64,000 nucleotides of DNA, from assembly GCA_020041925.1 (NCBI GenBank), contig CP083409.1; one strand, 5' to 3'. The notes beneath the pieces are model-generated. The model made no database searches. It had not been told where the DNA came from and saw only the letters and a program-made list of their open reading frames with translations. This DNA is from Faucicola osloensis_D. Lineage in GTDB: Bacteria > Pseudomonadota > Gammaproteobacteria > Pseudomonadales > Moraxellaceae. The stretch's first letter is position 1. Each line of letters begins with the position of its first letter. Of the stretch, positions 8,555 to 17,829 are shown in pieces. Both the position numbers and the translations under genes were made by a program.

Positions 8555-8655
8555 ACTCCGCCAATCAACAAATTTGCTAATTTGAGTGAACTAATGTAAA
8601 CTGAAAATTTTAACCTAGTATTTTAATTCAATCTAGTATCTCAAAGAGTATATTC

Positions 8656-9291
8656 ATGGATATCAACCAAACGCCATTAGACCCTCGCCAATTTGGGTCT
8701 AACGTGCCGCGCCGCGATGACCCAAACATTGCCAAACTTGCCGCAAAATACTTAAAAATGCGCGGTTGGCAACTTGTGGGCGAGGTGCCCAATGTCAAAC
8801 AACTGGTGATGCTGGCTGCTCCGCACACGTCAAACGAAGATGGCTGGAATGCGGTGATGGGCATTTTATCAGTTGGCATTGATTTTAAATTGATGGGTAA
8901 AAAAGAGCTGTTTCGTATCCCGCTCCTCGGGTCTTTCCTAAAATGGGGCGGTATGATTTCGATTGACCGTCAGAAAAAAGGTTCAACTTTGCAGGCCGCC
9001 ATTGAGCAGTTTAACCAACAAGAGCAGCTTTGGTTAGGGTTGGCACCTGAAGGGACACGCAGTTATACCGAAAAATGGAAAACAGGGTTTTATCATATTG
9101 CCGTAGGCGCAGGCGTCCCGATTTTACCAATTGCAATGGACTATAACACCAAACAAATGCGCTTTATGCCTTTGTTTTACCCAACGGGCGACTATGATGC
9201 CGATTTACCGAAAATTTTAGAAAACTATCGCGGCGTTTTGGGTAAGCATTTTGAAAAAATGTCACAGCCGTTGCAAGATTTGCATGGCTAA
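8656..9291 (+). CDS. PlsC-like lysophospholipid/glycerolipid acyltransferase
   Basis: A 211-residue protein of the 1-acyl-glycerol-3-phosphate acyltransferase superfamily. It has the catalytic H-x4-D box (HTSNED, near residue 57), a GG...ISIDR block (about 96-104) and the glycerol-phosphate-binding EGTR (about 132). It resembles the short soluble-type subgroup without N-terminal membrane helices, often annotated as acyltransferase family protein rather than true PlsC. Acyl donor and acceptor are unknown. It has its own 100-bp upstream gap and probably ends at the hairpin at 9335. Confidence 0.8.
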   Translation: MDINQTPLDPRQFGSNVPRRDDPNIAKLAAKYLKMRGWQLVGEVPNVKQLVMLAAPHTSNEDGWNAVMGILSVGIDFKLMGKKELFRIPLLGSFLKWGGMISIDRQKKGSTLQAAIEQFNQQEQLWLGLAPEGTRSYTEKWKTGFYHIAVGAGVPILPIAMDYNTKQMRFMPLFYPTGDYDADLPKILENYRGVLGKHFEKMSQPLQDLHG

Positions 9292-9334
9292 CTGTATTAG
9301 CTACCCCATAAATTTCTTATGCTGTCTCTACGTT

Positions 9335-9360
9335 AAGCTACTTTTAGTTAAGGTAGCTTT
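9335..9360 (+). terminator. Possible terminator of the acyltransferase gene
   Basis: An AAGCTACTTT/AAGGTAGCTT stem (one G-T pair) with a 6-nt or smaller loop lies 43 bp after the stop. The T tract behind it is interrupted. Confidence 0.4.
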
Positions 9361-9489
9361 ATATTAAGGGCTTAACAAGTCTGCTATCGCATTCATTCCA
9401 TTTATCATTAGCAGGCTGAAAGGATAAGAGAAGGGTAAAAAAAGGGTAAAAATGCGCCATGAAAGTCCTTTTGCTGCCGATACGGTCAA

Positions 9490-9519
9490 CAAAAGGGTAT
9501 AAATATAAAGACCCTTTTG
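9490..9519. repeat. 9-bp inverted repeat
   Basis: CAAAAGGGT and its exact complement flank a 12-nt A/T-rich spacer. It could be an operator or a weak hairpin. No protein can be named. Confidence 0.45.
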
Positions 9520-9664
9520 CTATCGCCGCTATTTGCCCACAAAAAAACCTAAACCTGACGATGCCATAGGTTTTACAAACTATTTCTGCTATGATAGCTA
9601 CAATTTTGAGACGATTTTTTAGTCGTTATTAGACCTTAATTGGACATATCAGATAGGAAATTTT

Positions 9665-10510
9665 ATGAGCAATAATACAGTTCCCGTATTGGCAGCAGTT
9701 GTGTTAGGTGCTTTGGCATTATCACCCGTTTTTATCAAAAGTTTTGGCGATGACCCACAAGTAGCCGCCATCGGTAGCCGTCAGTTGGCGGGTAATTCAG
9801 CCGCTATCAATGCCCAAAGCAGTGAAGTGGCAAAGGTAGGTTATAGCCTAGGTTATATGATGGGTCAAAACGTCAAAAAAGACGCCAAAGACCTCAATCC
9901 TGCTGATATCAATCAAGGTATCAATGACGGTTTTAATGGTAAAGAATCGACCATGTCCCGTGAAGAAATGATTAAAGCGGTACAAACTTATGAGCAAACC
10001 CAAATGCAAAAACGCCTTCAAGACAACCAAGCCAAAGGTGAAGCTTTTCTAGCACAAAACGCTAAAAAAGCAGGGGTCAAAACTACCGCGTCTGGCTTGC
10101 AGTATGAAGTGCTCAAAGAAGGTACCGGCGCGCAGCCAAAAGCCACAGATATCGTAGCGGTACAATATGAAGGTAAATTGTTAGACGGTAAAGTGTTTGA
10201 TAGCACCGCACAGCATGGCGGTCAACCTGCGGTATTCCCGCTTAACCAAGTTATCCCAGGTTGGACTGAAGGCTTACAATTGATGAAAGAAGGCGGCAAA
10301 TATCGTTTCTACATTCCATCAAAACTCGCTTACGGTGAGCAAGGCGCCCCACAAGGTGGAATTGAGCCAAATAGTGTGCTCATCTTTGATGTGGATTTGC
10401 TAAAAGTCAACCCACCGGCTGATGCCGCACAGCCTGCCGCAGCAGATATCCAAGCCCAACTACAACAACAAATTGAATCCATGCAGTCAGCTTCTCAACC
10501 TGCCCAATAG
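9665..10510 (+). CDS. FKBP-type peptidyl-prolyl isomerase (FkpA/Mip-like), copy 1
   Basis: A 281-residue exported prolyl isomerase. A hydrophobic N-terminal helix (about 5-27) lacks strongly basic leading residues and may act as an uncleaved anchor. A Mip/FkpA-type dimerisation domain follows (about 55-135, starting KVGYSLGYMMG), then a complete FKBP domain (about 138-245) with YEGKLLDGKVFDS, VIPGWTEGLQLMKEGGKYRF and AYGEQG. The Gln/Ala-rich tail is low-complexity. It assists folding of envelope proteins. The paralogue starts 100 bp downstream. The ATG at 9665 follows a GATAGGAAAT site. Confidence 0.9.
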   Translation: MSNNTVPVLAAVVLGALALSPVFIKSFGDDPQVAAIGSRQLAGNSAAINAQSSEVAKVGYSLGYMMGQNVKKDAKDLNPADINQGINDGFNGKESTMSREEMIKAVQTYEQTQMQKRLQDNQAKGEAFLAQNAKKAGVKTTASGLQYEVLKEGTGAQPKATDIVAVQYEGKLLDGKVFDSTAQHGGQPAVFPLNQVIPGWTEGLQLMKEGGKYRFYIPSKLAYGEQGAPQGGIEPNSVLIFDVDLLKVNPPADAAQPAAADIQAQLQQQIESMQSASQPAQ

Positions 10511-10610
10511 GTGGGGTTGGCGTCAGATAGGTGATCTCAATCAGCTGGGCAAGCGCAACTATCGAATTCGCTCGCCCTACTCATCGGCACGATGGCAAAG
10601 GAACATCCCA

Positions 10611-11405
10611 ATGATTTTAGGATATAAAAAAGTAAGTTTAGTGACTAGCATCGCTACTGGCATGCTGTTAGCGGTTACATCAATCAGTGCAAATGCCGCA
10701 CCCGCCAGCACTGGTGCAAACAAAGTTGCATCCTCTGTTTATGTACCAAAATCCACAGTGACGGCAACTAGCCCAGCATTGGCACAAGTCGGCTATAGTT
10801 TTGGCTATCTGATGGGTGAGAGCAACAAAGACAGTATTGATGACTTAAATCTTGATGCGTTTTTTCAGGGATTTCGAGATGCATACTCAGCGCAGTCGCC
10901 CAATCTTGACAAAAAACAAATGCAAAAAGTATTGCTAGACTATCAAAAGAACAAAGAAATTGCCTATGCCAAAGAAGTACAAGCGTTAGCAGCGAGCAAT
11001 GCGGCAAAAGGCAAACAGTTCTTGCTAGAAAACGGCAAAAAATTAGGCGTGAAGACTACTGCGTCGGGCCTACAATACCAAGTGCTAACACAAGGGAGAG
11101 GCAAATCGCCTAAAGCGACGGACAAAGTCAAAGTCCACTACGAAGGTCGCTTGATTGACGGTACGATTTTTGACAGCTCTTATAAACGTGGCGAGCCTGT
11201 AACTTTCCCACTCAACCAAGTGATTAAAGGTTGGACAGAAGGGCTACAGTTGATGAAAGAAGGGGGTAAATACCGTCTGTTTGTCCCCGCTAATTTGGGG
11301 TATGGCGAAGCAGGTAATGCCGATATCGAGCCCAACAGCGTGTTGATTTTTGATATTGAGCTGTTACAAGTCAACCCACCTGTGACCCAACCCGTTAAAC
11401 TTTAA
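10611..11405 (+). CDS. FKBP-type peptidyl-prolyl isomerase, copy 2
   Basis: A 264-residue paralogue of the preceding gene. The open frame extends back into copy 1 to 10422, but the start is placed at ATG 10611, which follows AAAGGA and opens a good Sec signal peptide (cleavage after ANA, about residue 28). The dimerisation domain is at about 55-130 and the FKBP domain at about 148-257, with YEGRLIDGTIFDS, VIKGWTEGLQLMKEGGKYRL and GYGEAG. It is a periplasmic foldase. It lacks the Gln-rich tail of copy 1. The two copies probably form one transcript ended by the hairpin at 11441. Confidence 0.9.
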   Translation: MILGYKKVSLVTSIATGMLLAVTSISANAAPASTGANKVASSVYVPKSTVTATSPALAQVGYSFGYLMGESNKDSIDDLNLDAFFQGFRDAYSAQSPNLDKKQMQKVLLDYQKNKEIAYAKEVQALAASNAAKGKQFLLENGKKLGVKTTASGLQYQVLTQGRGKSPKATDKVKVHYEGRLIDGTIFDSSYKRGEPVTFPLNQVIKGWTEGLQLMKEGGKYRLFVPANLGYGEAGNADIEPNSVLIFDIELLQVNPPVTQPVKL

Positions 11406-11440
11406 GTTTTCTCCCATCTTAAAGTTTTCTCCCATTTGGC

Positions 11441-11479
11441 TATAAAAAACGCTCATATTCCTATTGAGCGTTTTTTATA
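11441..11479. terminator. Bidirectional terminator between FKBP copy 2 and argA
   Basis: A perfect 15-bp stem (TATAAAAAACGCTCA with its complement) has a 9-nt loop, and T runs on both strands serve the convergent genes. Just before it, AAGTTTTCTCCCAT occurs twice (11404-11435). Confidence 0.85.
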
Positions 11480-11501
11480 TGAAAGCTTGAAAAGCGTACC
11501 T

Positions 11502-12980
11502 TTAAAGCACCTTTTTTAATACTTTAGAGTTGCGGGTATTGTCATAAAAGGCATAGCGGTCAGCCGGTAGCGATTCAGCAGGGACTTCCATAAACCCATG
11601 TTCGACAAACCAATGCGCGGTGCGAGTAGTCAAGACATAGAGTTCATGGATGCCACGGCTACGCGCTTGTTGCTCTAAAAATGCTATCAAATCTGCGCCA
11701 CGGCTACCATTGCGATAATCGGGATGGACAGCCACACAAGCCACTTCCGCGGCTTGGTCGTTGAGTGGGTATAAAGCCGCGCAGCCTAATACCATACCAT
11801 CACGCTCAATCACGCTAAAGTTTTCGATATCGCTCTCTAAACGCTCGCGTGAACGACGGACCAAAATACCTTGTTCTTCGAGTGGCTCTAGCAGTTCAAT
11901 CAAACCTACCACATCGTCGATATCGGCACGGCGAATTTCTTCATACGGGTCATGGGAGATTAACGTCCCTGAGCCATCACGGGTAAATAACTCTTCAAGC
12001 AATGCGCCATCTTTGGCATAGGAGATGATATGGGTACGGTGGATACCATATTGACAAGCATCGCTGGCTGCCCGTAAGAAACGCGCGATTTCTGAGCTTT
12101 CAGGAACATCACGTAAGAAGCGTGTCACTTCATGCGGAATCATCTCTTTAAGTAGGTGAGTGCCATCTTTATAGATACCTGTTTGCTCACCCAAGAAAAT
12201 TAATTTATCCGCTTTTAGGCTAATGGCGGCTTGTAGCGCCACATCTTCAGCCAGCAGGTTAAATACTTCGCCGGTCGCAGAATAGCCCATACTACCCAAA
12301 ATCACCACATGGTCATGGATTAAATTGTTGTGGATGGCTTCGGCATCAATCGCGCGCACTTCCCCAGTAAATTGATAATCGATGCCATTACGGATACCGT
12401 AAGGGCGGGCGGTGACGAAGTTGCCTGAGATGGCATCAATACGAGAGCCATACATCGGCGAATTGGCAAGTCCCATCGATAGCTGTGCTTCAATTTGCAG
12501 GCGAATTGAGCCAACGGCTTTTAGGATGTACGGCATGGCTTCTTTTGTGGTGATGCGCACATCATCTGCCATCGGTGTTTCGATATGGTTCTCGGCAAGA
12601 TTGGCATCAATTTGCGGACGCGCACCGTGGACGAGTACGAGCTTAATACCAAGACTATGCAGCAGCGCAAAATCATGAATCAAATGGCTAAAATTGTCGT
12701 GATTGACCGCTTCGCCATTGAACATAATGACAAAGGTCTTGCCACGATGGGTGTTGATATAGGGCGCAAAGTTACGAAACCATAATACATAAGGCGGGGT
12801 AACATACGCAGGGGTTGTGGCAGCGGTATTTTGTTGGGCAGTATTGGGTAAATCAATCATAGCGTGATAGGCAAGTATAGGGTTATTATCAGTCATCGTT
12901 TCGCCATCGGCAAGCGGTGCATTGCCCTGGGTAAAACTTGCTGAAGTATCGGTTGAAGTTGGCATGATAACAGTAGACAT
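11502..12980 (-). CDS. argA: Amino-acid N-acetyltransferase (N-acetylglutamate synthase)
   Basis: The first enzyme of arginine synthesis, acetylating glutamate with acetyl-CoA. It has the classical two-domain build: an amino-acid-kinase-like domain (about 70-320; INTHRGKTFVIMFNGEAV, HGARPQID) and a C-terminal GNAT acetyltransferase (about 350-492; VACVAVHPDYRNGSRG binds acetyl-CoA). Compared with E. coli ArgA it carries about 50 extra N-terminal residues, Ser/Thr/Gln-rich and possibly untranslated. Internal Met codons at about residues 29 and 41 are alternatives, but none has a clear ribosome site. Arginine feedback on the kinase-like domain is expected from the family. Confidence 0.93.
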   Translation of the reverse strand: MSTVIMPTSTDTSASFTQGNAPLADGETMTDNNPILAYHAMIDLPNTAQQNTAATTPAYVTPPYVLWFRNFAPYINTHRGKTFVIMFNGEAVNHDNFSHLIHDFALLHSLGIKLVLVHGARPQIDANLAENHIETPMADDVRITTKEAMPYILKAVGSIRLQIEAQLSMGLANSPMYGSRIDAISGNFVTARPYGIRNGIDYQFTGEVRAIDAEAIHNNLIHDHVVILGSMGYSATGEVFNLLAEDVALQAAISLKADKLIFLGEQTGIYKDGTHLLKEMIPHEVTRFLRDVPESSEIARFLRAASDACQYGIHRTHIISYAKDGALLEELFTRDGSGTLISHDPYEEIRRADIDDVVGLIELLEPLEEQGILVRRSRERLESDIENFSVIERDGMVLGCAALYPLNDQAAEVACVAVHPDYRNGSRGADLIAFLEQQARSRGIHELYVLTTRTAHWFVEHGFMEVPAESLPADRYAFYDNTRNSKVLKKVL

Positions 12981-13360
12981 GATAAAAAAAGTAGACGTAC
13001 AAACAGCATACGATAAAGTTTTTGTCTCTTTTAATTAAACATACATGTAAGTTTAACAGCGTGATTGCGCGCATCGCTAAGAGACTAACGATAAGGCTAT
13101 CAATAAACCTTACAAAATACAATAGCTAATCTTACTGATTTTGGCTGCGCTGTTTGTATTTAGTAAATTCATCCCGCAACTTTCAACTTGCTAGTGAGTT
13201 AAATTGTAAAGTTTGTTATGCTAATCTATAGTCGAGCCTTAACCTATTTGACCACTCAATCAGCGGTGTATGCCAACCTGCCAAAAAAACAGAATACGGT
13301 AACACCCGCTGACACAACAATTTTGAACATTTGAAAATCATGATTTAATGGAGAATATTC
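12981..13360. other. 380-bp divergent region between argA and the exported DUF11-like gene
   Basis: A/T-rich DNA that should carry the promoters of both genes. No -35/-10 pair stands out, and no small open frame or structured RNA was found. Confidence 0.4.
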
Positions 13361-13894
13361 ATGCAAAAGCTTTTAGTATTCGCGCTAATGACCGCCTCAC
13401 TTGGGGCATCAGCCACCGCAACGGCTGTGCTACCAACGGTGGCATTAGACCCTGTTGATAATAGTCAAGCTGCACCTATCTCAGTGCCCGTTGCTGGACA
13501 AGTTCAAACCCGCATTTTAGCCTCTGTGGTTGGTCAGGATCCACAAGGTCAAGAAGTGTTAAGCCCCGTCAATGCACAAACGCGCCTTGCATCAGGCAAC
13601 GTCGTAGAGTATCGCGGCTACTTAACCAATAACAGCCCTGACCGAATCCGCAATATGAAAGTGACCATGAACATCCCAGCCAATATGGAATTAGTGAGCA
13701 CAAGCGATGTGGAGCCAACCCGCGCGTTTGGTAGTATGGACGGTGCCAATTTTCAGTATATGCCACTAAAAACCAACATGAATGGCGTGCTACAGAACCT
13801 ACCGATGGCTTACTATAAAGCCATACAGTGGGATGTACCAGGTTTAGGGCTTAATGAAGTAGCGATGGTGAAATATCGTTTAAAAGTAAAATAA
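13361..13894 (+). CDS. Exported DUF11-like repeat protein
   Basis: A 177-residue protein with a Sec signal peptide (about 1-22, MQKLLVFALMTASLGASATA). The mature part contains one beta-sandwich-like unit of the DUF11/conserved-repeat type (about 72-177): VEYRGYLTNNSPDRIRNMKV then IPANMELV, as in bacterial surface proteins that carry this repeat in series. A single copy without an anchor suggests a periplasmic or secreted protein. Function is unknown. The ribosome site is GGAG. A strong hairpin follows at 13941. Confidence 0.7.
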   Translation: MQKLLVFALMTASLGASATATAVLPTVALDPVDNSQAAPISVPVAGQVQTRILASVVGQDPQGQEVLSPVNAQTRLASGNVVEYRGYLTNNSPDRIRNMKVTMNIPANMELVSTSDVEPTRAFGSMDGANFQYMPLKTNMNGVLQNLPMAYYKAIQWDVPGLGLNEVAMVKYRLKVK

Positions 13895-13940
13895 TAAGCG
13901 CTCAATGCCTAGAAGCAATGCCTAGAAGGGCTCAACGCAT

Positions 13941-13970
13941 AAAACCGCTCAATGATTGAGCGGTTTTTTT
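13941..13970. terminator. Terminator shared by the DUF11-like and patatin genes
   Basis: A 12-bp stem (AAAACCGCTCAA with its complement), a tight loop and a T7 tail. It ends 3 bp before the stop codon of the convergent patatin gene, so it is also that gene's terminator on the other strand. Confidence 0.9.
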
Positions 13971-13972
13971 AG

Positions 13973-14869
13973 TTAAAATTTTTGAAACTTGCCGATTTTT
14001 TGCTCGATATCGCTGAGCCTTGCTAAGGTTGCGATTTCCCCTGCTTTTATCGTCGCCTCTCTAGCTACGGTATTGGTCGTGCCAATATCACCAACAGCTG
14101 GGCTTATCACCACGTCCGCTAATTTAATTTCAGCAGCGTTTGCTTGATTGGGGATGACGGCAAATGTCTTATCCAGTAGCGACCAAAAATCCTGCGGATG
14201 ACTGTTTTTTGGCGGGCTTGAAACATCTACCGCGATGATAATATCTGCGCCCATTTGTTTGGCAGTTTGCACAGGCACAAGGCTTGTCAGGCCGCCATCG
14301 CCATAGCGTTTATTGTTGATACGTGGCGGCACAAAAACGCCATACACGCTACTGGATGCACGCACCGCAAGACCGGTATTGCCTTTATCAAACACGGCTT
14401 TTTGCTTGGAGGTTAAATCCGTGGCAACACTGGCAAAACGGATGGGGAGTTTTTCAATCGGTCGATTATCGACTTGGATATTGACCCAGTTTTGTAATTT
14501 GATACCTTCGATAAATCCTTGTTTGCTCCAGCTATAATCGAGCAATTCATTATTGCTAACATGGGTCGCGATGTCTTCAAGTTCACTAGCGGACTTGCCA
14601 CTGGCGTATAAACTACCGACTAGACTGCCGCTACTGGTACCGACGATTAAGTCGGGGGTGATGCCATTTTTTTCCAGTACCTTGATGACGCCTACATGAG
14701 CAAAACCTTTGGCACCGCCACCGCCTAATACAAGGGCGATTTTGGGTTTTACTGATAGTTTAGCAGGTGATTTAATAGGTTGGGTGGGTATCACTGGCGT
14801 TTTGGTGCAGGCGGTGACCGTAAAACAAATGCTAGTAGTTATCAAGGCAAAGAAAGAAAACGGTTTCAT
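13973..14869 (-). CDS. Patatin-like phospholipase lipoprotein (RssA/NTE type)
   Basis: A 298-residue serine acyl hydrolase. The open frame begins with TTG at 14884, but ATG 14867-14869 with an AGG in front is preferred. It opens a lipoprotein signal ending in VTAC (Cys at about 21). The patatin domain shows the oxyanion loop GGGGAKGFAHVG (about 48), the nucleophile elbow GTSSG (about 77) and the catalytic Asp in DGGL (about 188), a Ser-Asp dyad. It should cleave phospholipids or lysophospholipids at the inner or outer membrane. The terminator is shared with the convergent neighbour. Confidence 0.88.
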   Translation of the reverse strand: MKPFSFFALITTSICFTVTACTKTPVIPTQPIKSPAKLSVKPKIALVLGGGGAKGFAHVGVIKVLEKNGITPDLIVGTSSGSLVGSLYASGKSASELEDIATHVSNNELLDYSWSKQGFIEGIKLQNWVNIQVDNRPIEKLPIRFASVATDLTSKQKAVFDKGNTGLAVRASSSVYGVFVPPRINNKRYGDGGLTSLVPVQTAKQMGADIIIAVDVSSPPKNSHPQDFWSLLDKTFAVIPNQANAAEIKLADVVISPAVGDIGTTNTVAREATIKAGEIATLARLSDIEQKIGKFQKF

Positions 14870-15024
14870 AGCAAGCCTAATCAATCAAAACAGCAATATT
14901 ATTAAATGATAAATTTGTTGAGTTCATCGGTTATAAAGCGTAAATTGTGTCGCTATGTATTCTAACTTAATTTGGTGTTTTTTCATGCTATTTTTATTAT
15001 AGGCAGATAAGCTAACTTTATAAC

Positions 15025-17178
15025 ATGACGCTAAAACCTGACATCTTTAACCTCCCTGTCACCGCGCTTGCTGGCGTGGGTAGCAAAATTGCTGAACAGC
15101 TTGACCAACTTGGTATTGAGCGCGTGTTTGATTTGTTGCTACATTTGCCGCGTGATTATGAAGATCGCAGCCGACTGGTCAACATGTGTGATGTCGTCGA
15201 TGGACAATCGGCATTGCTACAAGGTACCGTTGTCCGCGTCGAAAACAAAAAGATGGGCCTGAGCGTGACATTGCAAGATAAGACAGCACAAACAACATTA
15301 CGCTTTTTCAAAGTCTATCGTGGACTGACCGAAACCATGGCGGTGGGCAATACCTTGCGTGTGTTTGGCGAAATCAGTATCAGTAAGTATGGCACCCAAA
15401 TCAGCCACCCTGAATATGAAATTATTACTGGACATCAACCCCTGACCAATACAGGGCTGATACCTGTTTATCCAACGGTCAAAAACTTGCATCAAAATAA
15501 ACTGCGTAGCTTGATTCGACTTGCGCTGCAAACAGTCAAACAAGCCAATCCTGTGATGGCTACTATCAGTGATGCTGAGTGGCAAATCGTACAAAGTGCG
15601 CTTAGCAAGCAGTTTCCGTTACTAGCAGGTAGCCACAACCCATTTGGGGAATTTAGCTTACTAGAAGCCATTAGCTTTATCCATCAGCCACCGATTTATA
15701 CCGATTTGAACAAGCAAATTTTGGTGTTAGCGGCGTTAAAAAATCGCAGCCATCCGACCTGTCAGCGGCTCATTATCGAAGAAATGCTCGCGCACCAGCT
15801 GAGTCTACTGTACCGCAAACAACAACTTTATCAGCATAAAGCACCGCGCTGCGATGCCACAAGCGTGCTTGCCAATCGCCTGTTAGCCAATTTACCTTTT
15901 ACCCCGACCCATGCCCAAAATCGCGTAGTGGGAGAAATCGTCAAAGATTTGTCAACGTCAGTACCCATGCTGCGACTTGTGCAAGGCGATGTTGGTGCAG
16001 GCAAAACCTTGGTGGCAGCTTTGGCGGCGTGCTATGCGCTTGATAGCGGCTGGCAAGTGGCGGTGATGGCACCGACAGAGATTTTGGCGGAGCAACATCT
16101 TAATAACTTTAAAAGCTGGTTTGAACCGCTTGGCATCGGTGTGGGTTGGCTGGTGGGTAAGCAAACAGCCAAAGCGCGTGAAAAAGCCTTGCAGCAAGTA
16201 CAAGACAACGAGGTGCAAATCGTGGTCGGTACGCATGCGCTATTTCAAGAACATGTCAATTTTGCCAAGTTGGGCTTGGTGATTATCGATGAGCAGCACC
16301 GATTTGGGGTTGAGCAGCGAATGGCACTGGTCGATAAAGGCTTGGCGCATACCACACCGCATCAGCTGATTATGACAGCCACACCCATACCGCGTACCCT
16401 TGCCATGAGTGCATTTGGTGATATGGATACGTCCATCATCGATGAACTGCCGCCCAACCGCACCCCCATCACCACCGTCACCATAAGCCGTGACCGACGC
16501 GATGAAGTGATTGAACGTATCGCTGCCAACTGCGAGCAAGGCAAACAAGCTTACTGGGTGTGCCCACTGGTCGAAGAATCTACCGTGCTTGATGCGCAAG
16601 CCGCTGAAGCGACCTATGCCGATTTGAATGACAGGCTCAATCTCAACATTGGCTTGGTGCATGGCAAAATGAAACCCAATGACAAACAAGCAGTCATGGC
16701 GGATTTTAAAGCCGGTAAAACCGCTTTGCTGGTGGCTACCACCGTGATTGAAGTCGGGGTCGATGTGCCCAATGCCTCGCTGATGGTGATTGAAAATGCT
16801 GAGCGATTAGGGTTATCGCAATTGCACCAGCTACGCGGACGCGTGGGACGGGGCACCCAAAAAAGCTTTTGTGTATTGCTTTATCAAACGCCATTGTCAG
16901 AAACGGGTATCGAGCGGCTCAATGTGCTGCGAGATAGCAATGATGGCTTTGTGATTGCGCAAAAAGACTTGGAACTACGCGGTGCAGGGGAGCTTTTGGG
17001 TAAACGGCAGACAGGATTTGATAGCTACTATGTCAGTGACCTAGCGAGGGATGAAAGCTTGCTAATCGTGGCGCAAGCGATTGCTAAATACCTAATTGCT
17101 GATGAAAATCGCAAATCACAAGTACAGCAATACATCAGCCATTGGACACCCGATGCCATCAAATACATTAACGCATGA
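15025..17178 (+). CDS. recG: ATP-dependent DNA helicase RecG
   Basis: A 717-residue superfamily-2 helicase that reverses stalled forks and processes Holliday junctions and R-loops. It has an N-terminal wedge/OB domain (about 1-170), Walker A GDVGAGKT (321-328), the DEQH box (422-425), motif III TATPIPRT, and the helicase C domain with VGVDVPNA and QLRGRVGRG. The C-terminal TRG motif region is present. Length is close to E. coli RecG (693). The start ATG has no strong ribosome site. It is a single gene with its own gap on either side. Confidence 0.96.
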   Translation: MTLKPDIFNLPVTALAGVGSKIAEQLDQLGIERVFDLLLHLPRDYEDRSRLVNMCDVVDGQSALLQGTVVRVENKKMGLSVTLQDKTAQTTLRFFKVYRGLTETMAVGNTLRVFGEISISKYGTQISHPEYEIITGHQPLTNTGLIPVYPTVKNLHQNKLRSLIRLALQTVKQANPVMATISDAEWQIVQSALSKQFPLLAGSHNPFGEFSLLEAISFIHQPPIYTDLNKQILVLAALKNRSHPTCQRLIIEEMLAHQLSLLYRKQQLYQHKAPRCDATSVLANRLLANLPFTPTHAQNRVVGEIVKDLSTSVPMLRLVQGDVGAGKTLVAALAACYALDSGWQVAVMAPTEILAEQHLNNFKSWFEPLGIGVGWLVGKQTAKAREKALQQVQDNEVQIVVGTHALFQEHVNFAKLGLVIIDEQHRFGVEQRMALVDKGLAHTTPHQLIMTATPIPRTLAMSAFGDMDTSIIDELPPNRTPITTVTISRDRRDEVIERIAANCEQGKQAYWVCPLVEESTVLDAQAAEATYADLNDRLNLNIGLVHGKMKPNDKQAVMADFKAGKTALLVATTVIEVGVDVPNASLMVIENAERLGLSQLHQLRGRVGRGTQKSFCVLLYQTPLSETGIERLNVLRDSNDGFVIAQKDLELRGAGELLGKRQTGFDSYYVSDLARDESLLIVAQAIAKYLIADENRKSQVQQYISHWTPDAIKYINA

Positions 17179-17399
17179 TAGCCCATAGTAGGCGCTTGAA
17201 TTCTGATAGAGCGTTGTTTTTACGGATAAAGCGCCTATTCACACCCGCAAATTTTTGTTATGTTATACCCCATGCCCTTATTGATTAATTAACACTGACC
17301 TAACGATTGGTTTTAATTAATTTTTTATCCATTGCACAATATCACTGATATTAATATAGAACTATCAATATTTTATTATCAATATAAAGGATACCTGTT

Positions 17400-17579
17400 A
17401 TGCCACAAACCAAATATGATTTACCTATCGCAGACCAAGCCGCTGCTGATGAAATCATCAAAAAAACCGAAGACATCAAAGGGGTCAAATTTGTCAACAT
17501 TAACCCTAATGGTACCATCGTTGTGACCCATGGTGATGACTTTGATGAGGCTGCATTTAAAGCGGCTGCAGGTATCTAG
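17400..17579 (+). CDS. Conserved-looking 59-residue protein, possible HMA-like fold without metal site
   Basis: A small protein (MPQTKYDLPIADQAAADEII...) preceded by a good AAGGA site and followed by a strong terminator, so it is very probably expressed. The pattern of helix (ADEIIKKTEDIKGV), strands (KFVNI, TIVVTH) and helix (FDEAAFKAAAG) resembles the beta-alpha-beta of heavy-metal-associated domains, but there is no CxxC and no Cys at all. Function is unknown. The fold comparison is inference from pattern only. Confidence 0.65.
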   Translation: MPQTKYDLPIADQAAADEIIKKTEDIKGVKFVNINPNGTIVVTHGDDFDEAAFKAAAGI

Positions 17580-17659
17580 CTAGTAGGCTTGATAAGCGAC
17601 TAGGTTTTATGCCTAGTTTTATTCCCTGTATGTTTTATGATATATATTTTTGACTGCAC

Positions 17660-17685
17660 AAAAGCTGACTTCGGTCAGCTTTTTT
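17660..17685 (+). terminator. Strong terminator with UUCG tetraloop
   Basis: A 10-bp stem AAAAGCTGAC/GTCAGCTTTT is capped by TTCG and followed by T, 80 bp after the 59-residue gene. Confidence 0.92.
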
Positions 17686-17829
17686 ATTGGCTAAAATTTG
17701 CCGTTAATTGTTCATTCAATCGTCATACGGTTGTCACCTTAGTCAGCTAATGTTTCCTAGCGATAACGTATGTTTTTATCACAATTTGACTTTTCATATT
17801 GTTGCTTTGCCTTATCTAGAGGAAACCCC

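Larger units (their letters stand above)
9292..9664. other. 373-bp intergenic region before the FKBP pair
   Basis: It contains two hairpins (9335-9360 and 9490-9519) and A/G-rich direct repeats of GGGTAAAAA near 9434-9453. No open frame is convincing. The promoter of the FKBP gene probably lies in the last 100 bp. Confidence 0.5.

Noticed and set aside
10422..10610. Upstream extension of the second FKBP frame into the first FKBP gene
   Set aside because: The extra 63 residues are basic and not FKBP-like, whereas ATG 10611 has a ribosome site and opens a signal peptide.
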